A stretch of 64,000 nt of DNA from Bemisia tabaci. Its lineage: Eukaryota > Arthropoda > Insecta > Hemiptera > Aleyrodidae. Shown here piece by piece: positions 31,435 to 40,894 of the stretch. Every line of letters starts with the position of its first letter. Within the stretch, counting starts at the first letter, position 1. Under the pieces are notes generated by a model. That model did not search any database and was not told the origin of the DNA. It worked only from the letters and a program-made list of their open reading frames with translations. The position numbers and the translations under genes are program-made. Where the stretch lies: the NCBI RefSeq assembly GCF_918797505.1, contig NC_092801.1, positions 20,770,116-20,834,115 of the forward strand, given 5' to 3'.

Positions 31435-32190
31435 ATTATAAATCCCGTTATATTATTGAAAAGAAATTGACTCGATATAAATGCAATTGTCTTAAATATG
31501 TCTTGATTTTGTTATTTTAAACGTCTTTTCATGCAAAGAAGCTCAACCATGTCCATGCTTTATTCATTCATGAATTGAAAGTAAGCAATCCACATCCCGA
31601 AAATCTACCGATTTGCCGTAAAAAATCGCAGAAACTTGATATACCAGGTCGATGTACCCACTCTTTGAATTTACCAATCAATTTAGTGAGTGCACGTATG
31701 TGAAAGTCAAAATGCTATAGTCATTTTGGGTGCATTCATTTTTCATGAAACAATTGTAAGTAATTTCAATCCCGAAAAACCATAAATTTTCCGTATAAAA
31801 TAAAAAAAATCAAAATATGTCGACTCCCTGACGTGAAAATTAAATTCTACGTGTGAAAATACTTATGTATCGATATGCTGAACAGAATGCCCGCCTCTCC
31901 TCGTAATTTACAAACCGTTCCTATACTCATCTCAAAATTTTTCTCAGAGCTTTGTGTTATTATCAGCTTCCATTTAAACCCCGGTTTGATGGCCGAATCG
32001 GCTGCCCAAAAAGCAAGCCATTTTTGAAGGGCTCTATGAGAAATTCGTGATATTATCAGCTCTCAGGAAATCACCCCATGGGTAAAATTGCTGGTATAAA
32101 TTTTCGAGTGCTTAAAATAATCGTATTCAAGAAACTAAGGCATTAAACTATGGAGTCAATTTCGTTTTAATAATATAACGGGATTTACTT
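31435..32190. mobile_element. Possible large foldback YY with internal direct repeats
   Basis: AAATCCCGTTATATTATT then AAATTGACTC near 31440-31472 mirrors GAGTCAATTTCGTTTTAATA then ATATAACGGGATTT at 32152-32187. Inside the left half are two roughly 174-bp direct repeats (TTCATTCATGAATTGAAAGT near 31560, TTCATTTTTCATGAAACAAT near 31735, each followed by an ATCCCGAAAA block). No coding frame; single copy here. Confidence 0.6.
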
Positions 32191-33386
32191 GTCTTCAGGT
32201 CAAAACTCATACAAGAAAGCCCCTTGCAAGAGGCTAATTTTTTGTAATTTCACTCAATTTTTTCTCCTTTTTATAATTGAATTGCTTGTCACATTCTGAG
32301 GTCAATCATATTAAATTGTAATTTATACATTTCTTTTTTTCCCCCTTCATTTTATTTTTTGTTTGGAGAAGTTTTGTTGATTTCTTCGGATTTCGAATAC
32401 TGTAACTTCTCTTCTATTTGGCCGATTTTTATGAATGAGACCTCTTTTAATTCGTGTTTTAACGGAAAGTAAGGAAAAAATTGCTAAAAACTCGCGAAAC
32501 AATTTTTTTTTTAAAATTGGACGAATCCTAGCGTGACGGTGAAATGGTTAATGAAGCGTAAGTAATTGGGCGAGGGGCTGAGGATCCCGGCCTCGCTTGG
32601 CGACCGTCATTAGCTATTGTTCGTCGAGACGCCGACGCAGTGATCAGGAGCGTGGGGAAGAGAGGGGTAAGTGGATTCCTGTATGAGCCACGTTTAGCTA
32701 ATGGTCTAATGAGTCTCGAGGCTCATCACAGATTGCACTTACACAGATTGCACTATCATGAGTGGCGGTAGCCACCACCGGGCAAGTAACCTATCCTCCA
32801 ACAATTGGCAACACAGCACAGCCCGGTCGAGGCAATGACACCATAGTTACACGAACTTGGCTTATTTGGGTTTTTCAGAGCACGGGTACCAACTTTTGAA
32901 AAGTATAACCGAGGTTACAGATCTGTCAAAGCAACGTTTTGAACAAAACGGAGGAGTTAGATTCTCATTCCGAGAGTGCCGACCTGCTCAGCCATCCTCG
33001 AATCAATTCGCTTGATTCTGCTTATATATGCATATTTTAAATCAGCGCGTCGCATTCTTAGGCTTTTTTTAAAAAAACCAAGTAACGTAGACTCTTGGTA
33101 TTCACTGCACATAAACTAGCGACCCCCAGAATGAGAAACAACTTTAAATCATAATTATTGATGGATAAATAAACTTTTTACACGCTTTGGAAAATCTCAA
33201 AAGTTCGCGGTAGTCACTTTTCGGTAAGGAACTAAGGGACTCGGTTATTGTATCGAGCAGGGTTCGAAACGATCGCAAAGGCGGTATACTACGTATACGC
33301 GCCAAAAAGTTCTTTGTTTCGAAAATCGACTGCACAGCATCAGCGCATTTTTGGAAACGCACAGTCATGTTTAAAAGTTGACCCTT
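32191..33386. other. Unassigned repeat-poor sequence
   Basis: No repeat partner or credible frame noticed. It is AT-rich to about 32520, then more mixed. It may be single-copy host intergenic or intronic sequence. Confidence 0.35.
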
Positions 33387-33565
33387 CACTGAAAAAAAAG
33401 ATTGGTAGTATTTACAAACCTTCAAGTCGATTCTACCAGAGGAACGGTTATCTGTACCAGTATATAGTAACGTTTATCTTTCTTCTGGCGGAATTGGCTC
33501 GGAATTGACGCTGCGCGTAATACAGCGTGAAGGAATAGTAAAGTCTACCAATAATTTTTTCAGTG
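33387..33565. mobile_element. CACTG-ended element ZZ
   Basis: 179 bp. CACTGAAAAAAAAGATTGGT then AGTATTTAC mirrors GTAAAGTCTACCAAT then AATTTTTTCAGTG. The interior has TACCAGTATATAGTAACG-type words like family D. Flanking TA is present on the right only. Confidence 0.75.
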
Positions 33566-34788
33566 TACGCTCCTAATGCGGAATCAAAGGCTACACATAA
33601 GAAAATGGGTAGAGGTTAAGTCCCAACTTGGACATTTCGAATTAGCTGTGGTGGTGCCCCAAGTAATTGTGGTAGCACCCCAATAAATTAGGTTACTAAC
33701 CTCGAGTTAGAAAAAAGTTTTAAAAAATGAGCTTTAAAAAACAAACAAAAAAAACGATCTCTGAAATGTATGACCCTACGACTTCGTTCCACCCGATTAT
33801 AATAAAGTTCTTGCGTAATAATGGACTTGTTTTCCCGCAATACTCTTGCAAAATAAGTTTATCTGCAAGATATTGAACCGAAACTACTTGAAAGACATTT
33901 GCCGGGCACCTCAAATCGCTTCCATCTGCGAGTCATCGCGGACTTTCCCAATCTCACGTGTTGTATCCCACTCGACAAATGTTACCAGTTCCCGATTATC
34001 ACACATGTGTGTGATCTCAAAAACTGCGACGAGGAGACTTTTTTCGTTTGATCGGGTTCCAATTCCTCGCGCGCTAACGGCTGCGCAAGCTGGAACTCGG
34101 AGAATCCGTCCGATGCAGGGATGCTTACGCCGAACGCAGATTGCAGTGCAAACATTTCAGTTATTACCGGAGAGTACGTCTCTTATCGACGATCTGCGGA
34201 AATTGATTCGGAAGAACTCATGTTATTTTGTCGAAATGACACTGCGAGCGGGAGAGGGATGTCGCGTTCCTATCTATTACACTTCAGGTTCCCGATAACG
34301 TCTCCATTCAGGGGATTCAAGTCGGGCAAATGACGGTGCAACCGCCATCGTTGTCACACTGCTGCTGGAATTACGGGACGACAAGGTTGCAAATTCCAAG
34401 TTTATCCATGAATTACAGGGTGGTTTCACGATAACCGGAATAGTTTTGTCGTTGTAACGGACGACTCATTTTGTGGTCATATTTTTGGTGGCAATGAAAC
34501 GCAGTTACTAAAAATATCCCTCTGTACTGAAAATCTTGAAAATAGATAGAAATTTTCCAAGAAGTATACTTCTTTGAAAATTTAAGAAGAATTCTACAGT
34601 GCCCCAGCGTGTTTCTGAAAATCTATTCACCTTTTGCGAAATTTTTAGGGTAAATTTTTCACTTTTTCTTACGAAACAAGGGTTGCATGTGAATTCGTAG
34701 TGGTTTTTCACGGGTAAAACACGCCCCCTTCGGGGCCCGGGCCCCGGCACCAGGGACCCAGTATCCCCCCCCCCCCTTGTGGCGGGCC
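33566..34788. other. Repeat-poor sequence containing the longest open frame of the window
   Basis: A forward frame of 150 codons runs 33846-34298, overlapped by a 70-codon frame at 34121-34333 in another phase. I recognise no domain, signal peptide or membrane segment. Basic and serine residues are common, with no repeats. This block is less AT-rich than its surroundings and is not repeated elsewhere in the window, so a degraded exon is conceivable. A C-tract lies at 34766-34776. I do not call a gene. Confidence 0.3.
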
Positions 34789-35115
34789 TGCCTTCATGCA
34801 CGCTGGGCTTGTCGATTTCCTTTGACATTTTTGTAGTGGTGTGTGGTGAATGCATAACTGAAGTGCGCTCCAGCTAGAATTGTATTTAGCAAATGAGTGG
34901 TTTTTATAGGAGGATTATAATTAAAAAAGTGGTTAGAAATGAAAACAAAATACTATGAACTATGCAAAACAATAATCCGGGTATCGGAACTTGGCTGATT
35001 TGAAAATGCCGTCAAATGCGGCGTGATACCTCACACATTCCGGAGAGTCCAAATAGTTGTATCATTGCGCCTTAGAAATGCGACGGAAGATAACAATTGA
35101 AATAGCCTGCATGTG
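34789..35115 (-). repeat. Family V, copy V1 (reverse orientation)
   Basis: The reverse complement matches V2 and V3: CTTCCGTCGCATTTCTAAGG, CGCAATGATACAACTATTTG, GTGAGGTATCACGCCGCATT, AGCCAAGTTCCGATACCCGG, CAATTCTAGCTGGAGCGCAC and GACAAGCCCAGCGTGCATGA. Part of the second block also occurs before the first, so this copy spans slightly more than one unit of about 316 bp. Confidence 0.85.
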
Positions 35116-35149
35116 GGGGATTCGGGACTTAAATACTTTATTATCGGTA

Positions 35150-35265
35150 AAATTTCGCAAGAAACACGATGGTGTCACTGGTTTTCTCTGAGACGAACTC
35201 CAAAGCTCATAAAAAGCTCTCAAAGTTGAGGCCGGAATGGAGGAGATATGCCTGACTAAATTCGG
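35150..35265. mobile_element. Family F fragment
   Basis: CGCAAGAAACACGATGGTGT, CACTGGTTTTCTCTGA, AAAAAGCTCTCAAAGTTGAG and AATGGAGGAGATAT match the left arm of F1; both ends are lost. Confidence 0.75.
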
Positions 35266-35304
35266 CAGTAGCTGATGTGGCTTGGTTCCTTCCTGCTAAA
35301 CGCG

Positions 35305-35674
35305 CACTGAAAAAAAATTCTCGGCATTTTTACCAAGGTCCGTTGGTACCTTTACCATCTCACTTTTTTTACAAATTATTGGTAATTTTATCAAGACAGA
35401 CTTGTAAGCTTACCTAAAAACCTGTATTTTCACTGTTTTTTCCTAGTAAGAATACCACTTTTATTGGTTATCAATTCCCGGTAACTTTGCCATTTTATCT
35501 CGGTAATACTACCACAGTCGATAAAAAATATTGGCGTTTTTACCAAGGTCCAGTAAAATTAACAATTTCATAAATGGCAATTTTACCAAGAAAAAACTGG
35601 GATCAAACAGAACCCTGAATTCTTGGTAATTTTACCCTTTTCTTAGTAAAAACACCGATATTTTTTTTTCAGTG
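35305..35674. mobile_element. CACTG-ended element, family D, copy D2
   Basis: 370 bp, CACTGAAAAAAAATTCTCGG to the CAGTG at 35670-35674. It is colinear with D1 except for a missing segment near 35550. A 33-bp block starting CTGATGTGGCTTGGTTCCTT lies immediately on both sides (35272-35304 and 35675-35707) with two differences, far longer than expected for this element type. Confidence 0.88.
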
Positions 35675-35719
35675 CTGATGTGGCTTGGTTCCTTTTTGCT
35701 AAACGCGGTCCAACTATGA

Positions 35720-35800
35720 TTTGTTGGAGGGTTGGCTGCCCTAATAAGCCCTAAAAGCTCCACACTCCGACATGTCCGTATTCTTCCTATATAGGCACTT
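35720..35800. mobile_element. Family Y right-end fragment
   Basis: GGTTGGCTGCCCTAATAAGC, CTAAAAGCTCCA, CGACATGTCCGTATTC and CTATATAGGCAC match the right end of Y1. Confidence 0.65.
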
Positions 35801-36023
35801 CAACCCAAGCCGCGACTCAAGGATTTAGCAACAGTGGGCGTCGGCAGTGTCGTTTGGAAGCCGGGCCCGAAATCCGGAGAATCCCCACTTGAAAAGATCC
35901 GGAGCCCGTGCACAGCGCGGGCGGGATCCCCGATTCCCCGCAGCAGCGCCGCCGATTATCCTCCGACTCAACTCGTGGATCCGCGGATCCCGCCGCACAG
36001 TGGGTCGAGTCAATCAGAGATAG

Positions 36024-36290
36024 TGCTTCCGTTTCATGTCCGTCAAAAGTTCCAAGAAAGGAACGGAATCCCGGAACTTTTGACAAAATATAAAAATATT
36101 CCCGGAATATTTAACAAAATTTAAAAAGATTCCCGGAACTTTTGACAAAATCTAAAGAGATTCCCGGAACTTTAAACAAAATCTAAAGAGAATCCCGGAA
36201 CTTTTGACAAAATCTGAAAAGAATCCCGGAACTTTTAACAAAATCTAAAAAGGATCCCGGAACTTTTTTCCCCCAATTTCTCCCCTACCG
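36024..36290. mobile_element. Family N with 31-bp minisatellite, copy N3
   Basis: It opens with TTCATGTCCGTCAAAAGTTC, a family terminus, then about six 31-bp units (CCCGGAACTTTTGACAAAAT, CTAAAGAGATT). It ends in AACTTTTTTCCCCCAATTTC. Confidence 0.82.
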
Positions 36291-36295
36291 TGATA

Positions 36296-36691
36296 TAGAG
36301 TACCTATATAGCGAGAGTATGGACCGATCGCTTTATGGAGGGCTTATAGGGCCCAAAAGTGCAGCCATTCTTCTATCCAACTTTTAACACACAAAATTTC
36401 ACTGCTAGTCTGCAGATTCCAATTCTAACCAAGATGGCTAAGAATGAACACATAAATGAGCGTTCTTCCGCAAAAATGAGTAAATTTATGCAACAAGTAA
36501 GTCAAATACGTGCTTTATAAACGATGGTTCGTAACAATTGTATTAGTAAATCGCTCTGGATAATTGAAATCCACAGGTTGGCTGCATTTCTGGGCCCTAA
36601 CTTTATCCGCGGAAGGCATCGGTGCAGGCCTGATAAAGAGAGAGTTTCACATCTCTCTATGCTCTCGCTATATAGGCACTCTATATAGGAA
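36296..36691. mobile_element. Foldback family Y, copy Y2
   Basis: The left end ACCTATATAGCGAGAGTATG then TTATAGGGCCCAAAAGTGCA mirrors the right end GGTTGGCTGCATTTCTGGGC then CTCTCGCTATATAGGCAC. Inside are AAGATGGCTAAGAATG and GCGTTCTTCCGCAAAAATGA, in reverse orientation to Y1. Confidence 0.8.
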
Positions 36692-37645
36692 TATCGTCAC
36701 TTACTACTGTCTTGCCTCAAACCTCGTCATTTTTTGCGCACTTACGGCTTTCTCATACGTCTCGTTTTGATACAATTAAGATGAATTTTGCTATTTTAGC
36801 AATGTCAGTAATTTCATCTAAAAGAGTTCAGACGAAATTTGAAGGAAACTCGATTTCGAAAATTTGACATTAACTGCTCTCTTTGCTATCACGGCAGAGT
36901 GGGGGTGGAGTGGGAGAGGGATAAAGGGATTGAGCTGTGCGTGCTATCTTTTGCATTTTCCGGAACTTTCTCGGAACTTTTGAAAGTATCTTAAAAGAAT
37001 CACGGAACTTTTGACAAAGTCTAAAAAGAATCCCGGAACTTTTGACAAAGTCTAAAAAGATTCCAGGAATTTTTGACAAAGTCTAAATGGATTCCTGGAA
37101 TCTTTAACAAAATCTAAAAGAATTCCCGGAACTTTTGACAAAATCTAAAAAGAATCCCGGAACTTTTGACAAAATCTAAAAGTAATCCCGGAACTTTTGA
37201 CAAAATGGTCGGCCTCCTATGGGGCAGTGGTTGTAGCGATAGCTCTATGATCGGGAGGTCTCGGGTTCGATTCCCGGCCAGGCGCCCCGAGTTTGATGGT
37301 CTCTAACAATGGTTGCCTGGGACTGGGTGTAGGGATGGAGGAGGGACGGGACTAAAGCGCAAGGATTAGCCCTCGTGGGCAACTTGACGTAGGGAAAAAA
37401 AATCTAAAAATATTCCCGAAACTTTTAACAAAATCTAAAAATATTTCCACAACTTTTAACAACATTTAGAAAGAATCCCGAAACTTTTAGCAAAATCTAA
37501 AAACATTCCCGGAACTTTTAACGAAATTTTAAAAGAATCCCAGAACTTTTGACAAAATCTAAAAAGATTCCCGGAACTTTCGACAAAATCTAAAAAGGAT
37601 CCCGGAACTTTTGACGGACATGGAATGGGAGCACTGGTACTAACG
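36692..37645. mobile_element. Family N with 31-bp minisatellite, copy N4 (largest)
   Basis: 36692-36955 repeats 24530-24800 (GTCTTGCCTCAAACCTCGTC, CACGGCAGAGTGGGGGTGGA). From 36958 to about 37615 there are roughly fifteen 31-bp units of CCCGGAACTTTTGACAAAAT plus CTAAAAAGAAT, interrupted by SINE2. The right terminus is GGACATGGAATGGGAGCACT. Confidence 0.88.
37207..37397 (+). mobile_element. tRNA-derived SINE inside the N4 minisatellite (SINE2)
   Basis: About 190 bp. GGGGCAGTGGTTGTAGCGAT resembles a tRNA D-arm / A box, and TCTCGGGTTCGATTCCCGGC is a T-arm with B box. The body GGATGGAGGAGGGACGGGAC is unrelated to SINE1 and a short A-run ends it. The interrupted unit resumes in AAAATCTAAAAA after the A-run, so AAAAT is probably duplicated. 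This is a different SINE family from SINE1. Confidence 0.85.
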
Positions 37646-37710
37646 GAGTTATAAGCGTTCAAAGTGTCCAAATTTAATCCAATCTCTCCTGTTGACTCGA
37701 TCCACTGTGC

Positions 37711-37989
37711 GGCGTTCGGCTCAAGACGAGCGAGAAGGAGCCGCGCTGGCATTTTCGCGGTAACGAGACGACCCCGCCCGGGCCGCCGCCGCCGCCGCCA
37801 CCCGCGCCCGAAATCTTTAACGAGCTCGTGCGTCGCCTTGTGATCCGTCCTCGGTTGTCGGAGCCCCTCGCCCTCGCAAACGGGACAAACGTAACGCTAC
37901 GGCTCACCGAACGCTGCGTAGTAGACGCAAAAGTACACTAAAATAAAAACTCCGGCCGTGGAAGCCGTATCTACGGGCAATTTAGGCAT
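37711..37989. other. GC-rich block with (CCG)n
   Basis: 37760-37900 is rich in CG dinucleotides with GCCGCCGCCGCCGCCGCC near 37780. A reverse 77-codon frame has a glycine run from the CCG repeat and no motif. No gene identified. Confidence 0.45.
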
Positions 37990-38290
37990 ACCGTCCGTGT
38001 TCCGGACTCAGAGGCCGGAAGTTCTGGGTGTAGCACCCGGAGAAGTCAAAGCTACGGGCTCCGGCAACCGTAACTTTCGGCCTCTGAGCCCGGAAGTTGC
38101 GGGTGTAGCACCCGGAGAATTCAAAGCTACGGCTCCGGCAACCGTAACTTTCAGTCTCTGAGCCCGGAAGTTCCGGGTGTAGCACCCGGAGAAGTCAAAG
38201 CTACGGCTCCGGCAACCGTAACTTTCAGCCTCTGAACCCGGAAGTTTCGGGTGTAGCACCCGGAGAAGTCAAAGCTACGGCTCCGGCATA
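37990..38290. repeat. Array O: about four copies of a 74-bp GC-rich unit
   Basis: GTGTAGCACCCGGAGAA recurs at 38029, 38103, 38177 and 38251, exactly 74 bp apart. The unit also has TCAAAGCTACGGCTCCGGCA, ACCGTAACTTTC and CTCTGAGCCCGGAAGTT. The GGGTGCTACACCCGG-type palindrome and CCGGAGCCGTAG give local hairpins. It butts against F2, whose left end is missing. Frames on both strands are repeat artefacts. Confidence 0.95.
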
Positions 38291-38296
38291 GCGGCA

Positions 38297-38855
38297 TTTT
38301 CTATGAAATCAACTCTCAAGCTCAAAAGAAGCTCTCAAGTTGCGGCCAAAACGGGGGGATATCCCAGGCTATCTTGAGAGTCCACCTCTACATCAAGACG
38401 AACGCTCCATGCAAAAGATAGGGAGCAAATACATTGACAGGGCTGCCACTTTATTTGGGGACTCTAAGACTGAAAGCGCGACATCCCTGCTAATGTATTT
38501 GCTCCCTATCTTTGCATGGAGAGTTCGTCTTGATGTAGAGGTGGACTCTCAGGGTAGCGTGGGATACACATACATACATATAAGTCGCTTTACAGCACTC
38601 CCTCGCGCTCTTAGACTCCTAACCTCCACTGCTCTCTTTCAAACCACAAATCTTGGGGGATTGAGCACCTTAACATAGCGGCATAGGGGGGATAGCGTGG
38701 GATATCCCCTCCATTTTGGCCTCAACTTGAGGGCTTTTTTTGAGCTTGGGAGTTGATTTCAGAGAAAACCAGTGGCACCATCGTGTTTCTCGCGAACTTT
38801 TACATAAGAATTCACAGTCAAATCGCAAACCCCTCACACATGCGACATCTGCATT
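38297..38855. mobile_element. Foldback element, family F, copy F2 (left end lost), with nested RT stub
   Basis: It begins inside the left arm (AAATCAACTCTCAAGCTC) and runs to CACATGCGACATCTGCATT. A 126-bp insertion at 38567-38692 interrupts the right arm. Otherwise it is colinear with F1 and F3. Confidence 0.87.
38567..38692 (-). pseudogene. Non-LTR retrotransposon reverse-transcriptase C-terminal stub, copy 3
   Basis: On the reverse strand it reads LRCSIPQDLWFEREQWRLGV, then a stop, then EREG and VL-stop. This matches the last 35 residues of stubs 1 and 2 (CQLPDDLWENRGQWQLDVAE, EREAAL-stop). It keeps the 3' tail AAAGCGACTTATATG plus TATG repeats, and has one in-frame stop, so it is dead. 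A 12-bp direct repeat TAGCGTGGGATA lies at 38555-38566 and 38693-38704. This is the target duplication inside the right arm of F2, and F1/F3 show the empty site. At 126 bp it is the shortest of the three. Confidence 0.85.
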
Positions 38856-39264
38856 CCCATTAATTTTTACGGTCCTCACCTAACAAGCACCCCTCCTGTT
38901 TCCACCTGCCTCTGGTTCCGTCTGCCAGAGATGCGTCCAAATTTTTCATCTCTGGGCCTCGGTTCGGCGAATCAACGGGCCCGACATCGCGTCGGCCGGC
39001 GAATCACAGTCGAGCCCCGGAAATTGAATCCGCGGGCAGACACGGAACTCGGTTCCGCCGAAAGTTGCCAGACCGTGCAATCAAATTCAGATATTTTACA
39101 TTGGTTTAAATGGGTGAAATACTGGCATGTCAGCACTATCTGGCAACTATGGTACCGCCGAATCCCGCGCTCGGATCCCCAGGAACCGTCCTCAAAGACG
39201 TGGAAGGAGGCGGAAGTAAGTCCCGTCGACGATAAGACGCGACGGGGCCTCCACTCGTCGAAAT
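38856..39264. other. Unassigned sequence with a family S terminus
   Basis: CTCTGGTTCCGTCTGCCAGA then GATGCGTCCAAATTT at 38911-38945 is a single S-type terminus. The rest is moderately GC-rich with overlapping 111-126-codon frames on both strands and no motif that I recognise. Confidence 0.4.
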
Positions 39265-39429
39265 CAGTGGCGTGGCGTGCTTTGCGATATATCGATTGTT
39301 GTGCCATTTAAACCTATGGAAAAGGATCGATAGACAGGGTGTTCGCAGTGAACGCCTTAATAATCGATTCTTTACCATAGGTTTAAATGACATAGCAATC
39401 GATAGATCGCAATTCACGCCACGCTACTG
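39265..39429. mobile_element. hAT-like MITE, family G, copy G3
   Basis: 165 bp, CAGTGGCGTGGCGTG to CACGCCACGCTACTG. Arms contain TTTAAACCTATGGAAAAG and AACCATAGGTTTAAAT-type mirrors, and the centre is GTGTTCGCAGTGAACGCC. The flanks GTCGAAAT (39257-39264) and GTCGAAAC (39430-39437) form an 8-bp duplication with one change. Confidence 0.92.
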
Positions 39430-39589
39430 GTCGAAACTCCCGATAAAGGACGGAGGACGAGCCGCACGGAGACATGTAACGGCAAACGGCACAGGACCCA
39501 ATTATCTTCACCCGCGTTTACGACCGAGCCCCACCCCCCTCCCCACTCCCCTCCCCCCCCCTTCACGCCGTGCCCGCCCACCCCCAAGG

Positions 39590-40442
39590 GGCGTCTCCTT
39601 GACCGGTCGGATCTGAGACGCGTTTGCGGCGGAAATCAATTTGAAGGTTAAGATTCGCTGACGTGATCGGTAATGATGCTTCTTTGATTGAATGGACCGT
39701 CGGACGAGGTTAAAATTAAACCTCTGCGGAGAGTCATTCGTTCTCCAAGTAAAGGTAACGAAGATATGCTACATTCTAGGAGTAAACGTCGTATGAGCAT
39801 TCGAATGTTGCCCAATTTCCCCGCAGCAAAAATGTTTTTTTGATGAAAGCTATGAGTATTTTTTTTCGAATTTTTTTACATAAAATTATGGATAAAACTC
39901 TCTAAAAAAACCTTTCGGAGCATCTCCTCGACCTGGCGGATCTGAGACGCGTTTGCGGCGGAAATCAATTTGAAGGTTAGGATTCGCTGACGTGATCGGT
40001 AATGATGTTTCTTTGATTGAATGGACCGTCTGACGAGGTTAAAATTAAACCTCTGCGGAAAGTCATTCGTTCTCAAAGTAAAGGTAATGAAGATATGCTA
40101 CCATACTACGGAAAAACGCCGTATGAGCTTTCGAATGTTGCCAAATTTCCTCTCAGCAATTATATTTTTTTTATGAAAGTTATGAGTATTTTTCCTCGAA
40201 TTTTGCGGACACTTTACATCAAATTATGAATAAAATTCTCTAAAAAACTCCCGTGGGGCGTCTCCTTGACCGATTGGTTCTGAGACGCGTTTGCGGCGGA
40301 AATCAATTTGAAGGTTAGGATTCGCTGACGTGATCGGTAATGATGTTTCTTTGATTGAATGGACCGTCGGACGAGGTTAAAGTTAAACCTCTGCGGAACG
40401 TCATTTGTTATCAAAGTAAAGGTAACGAAGATATGCTACCAT
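39590..40442. repeat. Three-copy tandem array, unit about 330-340 bp, each with a truncated family A end
   Basis: CTGAGACGCGTTTGCGGCGG recurs at 39613, 39952 and 40280. Each unit continues TTGAAGGTTAGGATTCGCTG, ATTGAATGGACCGTC and AACCTCTGCGGA, then AGATATGCTAC. In the first two units a family A left half (AAACGCCGTATGAGC and onward) follows and breaks off at the same place. In the third, LL1 stands between the unit and its family A copy (A10). Confidence 0.9.
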
Positions 40443-40765
40443 TGGGGTTGCCACAGAATTTAGAAAATGAAATTCCCTGACATTCCCCTGAAACGTTTGA
40501 GTAAAATTCCCTGACCATTGAGAATATGCCATACGGCCAAAAAGACATAACTTGAAATAGTTTCCAGGCAAAATTTGTTGTTAAAGACGTCAAATCCATT
40601 CTAAAGGCAAATAAAGGTAAATTAACCATTTTTCCCTGACACTTATTCCGACATTTTTCTTGACACTCTTGACATATTCCCTGACATTTCCAGGTTTTTC
40701 CTGACTTTTAAAAATTCCTTGATATTTCCCGGTTTTCCCGGAATTCCTTGGCTGAGGCAACACTG
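40443..40765. mobile_element. Element LL1 with 6-bp target duplication
   Basis: 323 bp. The ends GGGGTTGCCACAG and CTGAGGCAACACTG are weakly inverted. The interior is rich in TTCCCTGACATT and TTTCCCGGTTTTCCCGG words. TACCAT lies on both sides (40437-40442, 40766-40771); the neighbouring tandem unit has it once. LL2 at 47456-47710 is a diverged copy. Confidence 0.8.
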
Positions 40766-40894
40766 TACCATGCTAGAGAAAAACGCCGTATGATCATTCG
40801 AATGTTGCCAAATTTCCTCTCAGCAATTGTTTTTTTTTTCCTTCATGAAAGTGATGAACATTTGTTCTCGAATTTTGCGAACACTTTACATCGA

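Larger units (their letters stand above)
35995..37710. mobile_element. MITE family U, copy U5, split by a composite of N, Y and SINE elements
   Basis: The left terminus GCACAGTGGGTCGAGTCAAT stops near 36024. The right part (AGTGTCCAAATTTAATCCAA, TGACTCGATCCACTGTGC) resumes near 37645 and ends at 37710. Between them lie N3, Y2, N4 and SINE2. The middle of U5 is short, so some was lost. Confidence 0.65.

Noticed and set aside
33846..34298. Calling the 150-codon frame a protein-coding gene
   Set aside because: No start context, domain, codon bias or second copy supports it, and a second frame of similar quality overlaps it.
38555..38704. A CRISPR-like pattern of short repeats with spacers in the 74-bp and 31-bp arrays nearby
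   Set aside because: Units are contiguous without unique spacers, and the genome is eukaryotic.
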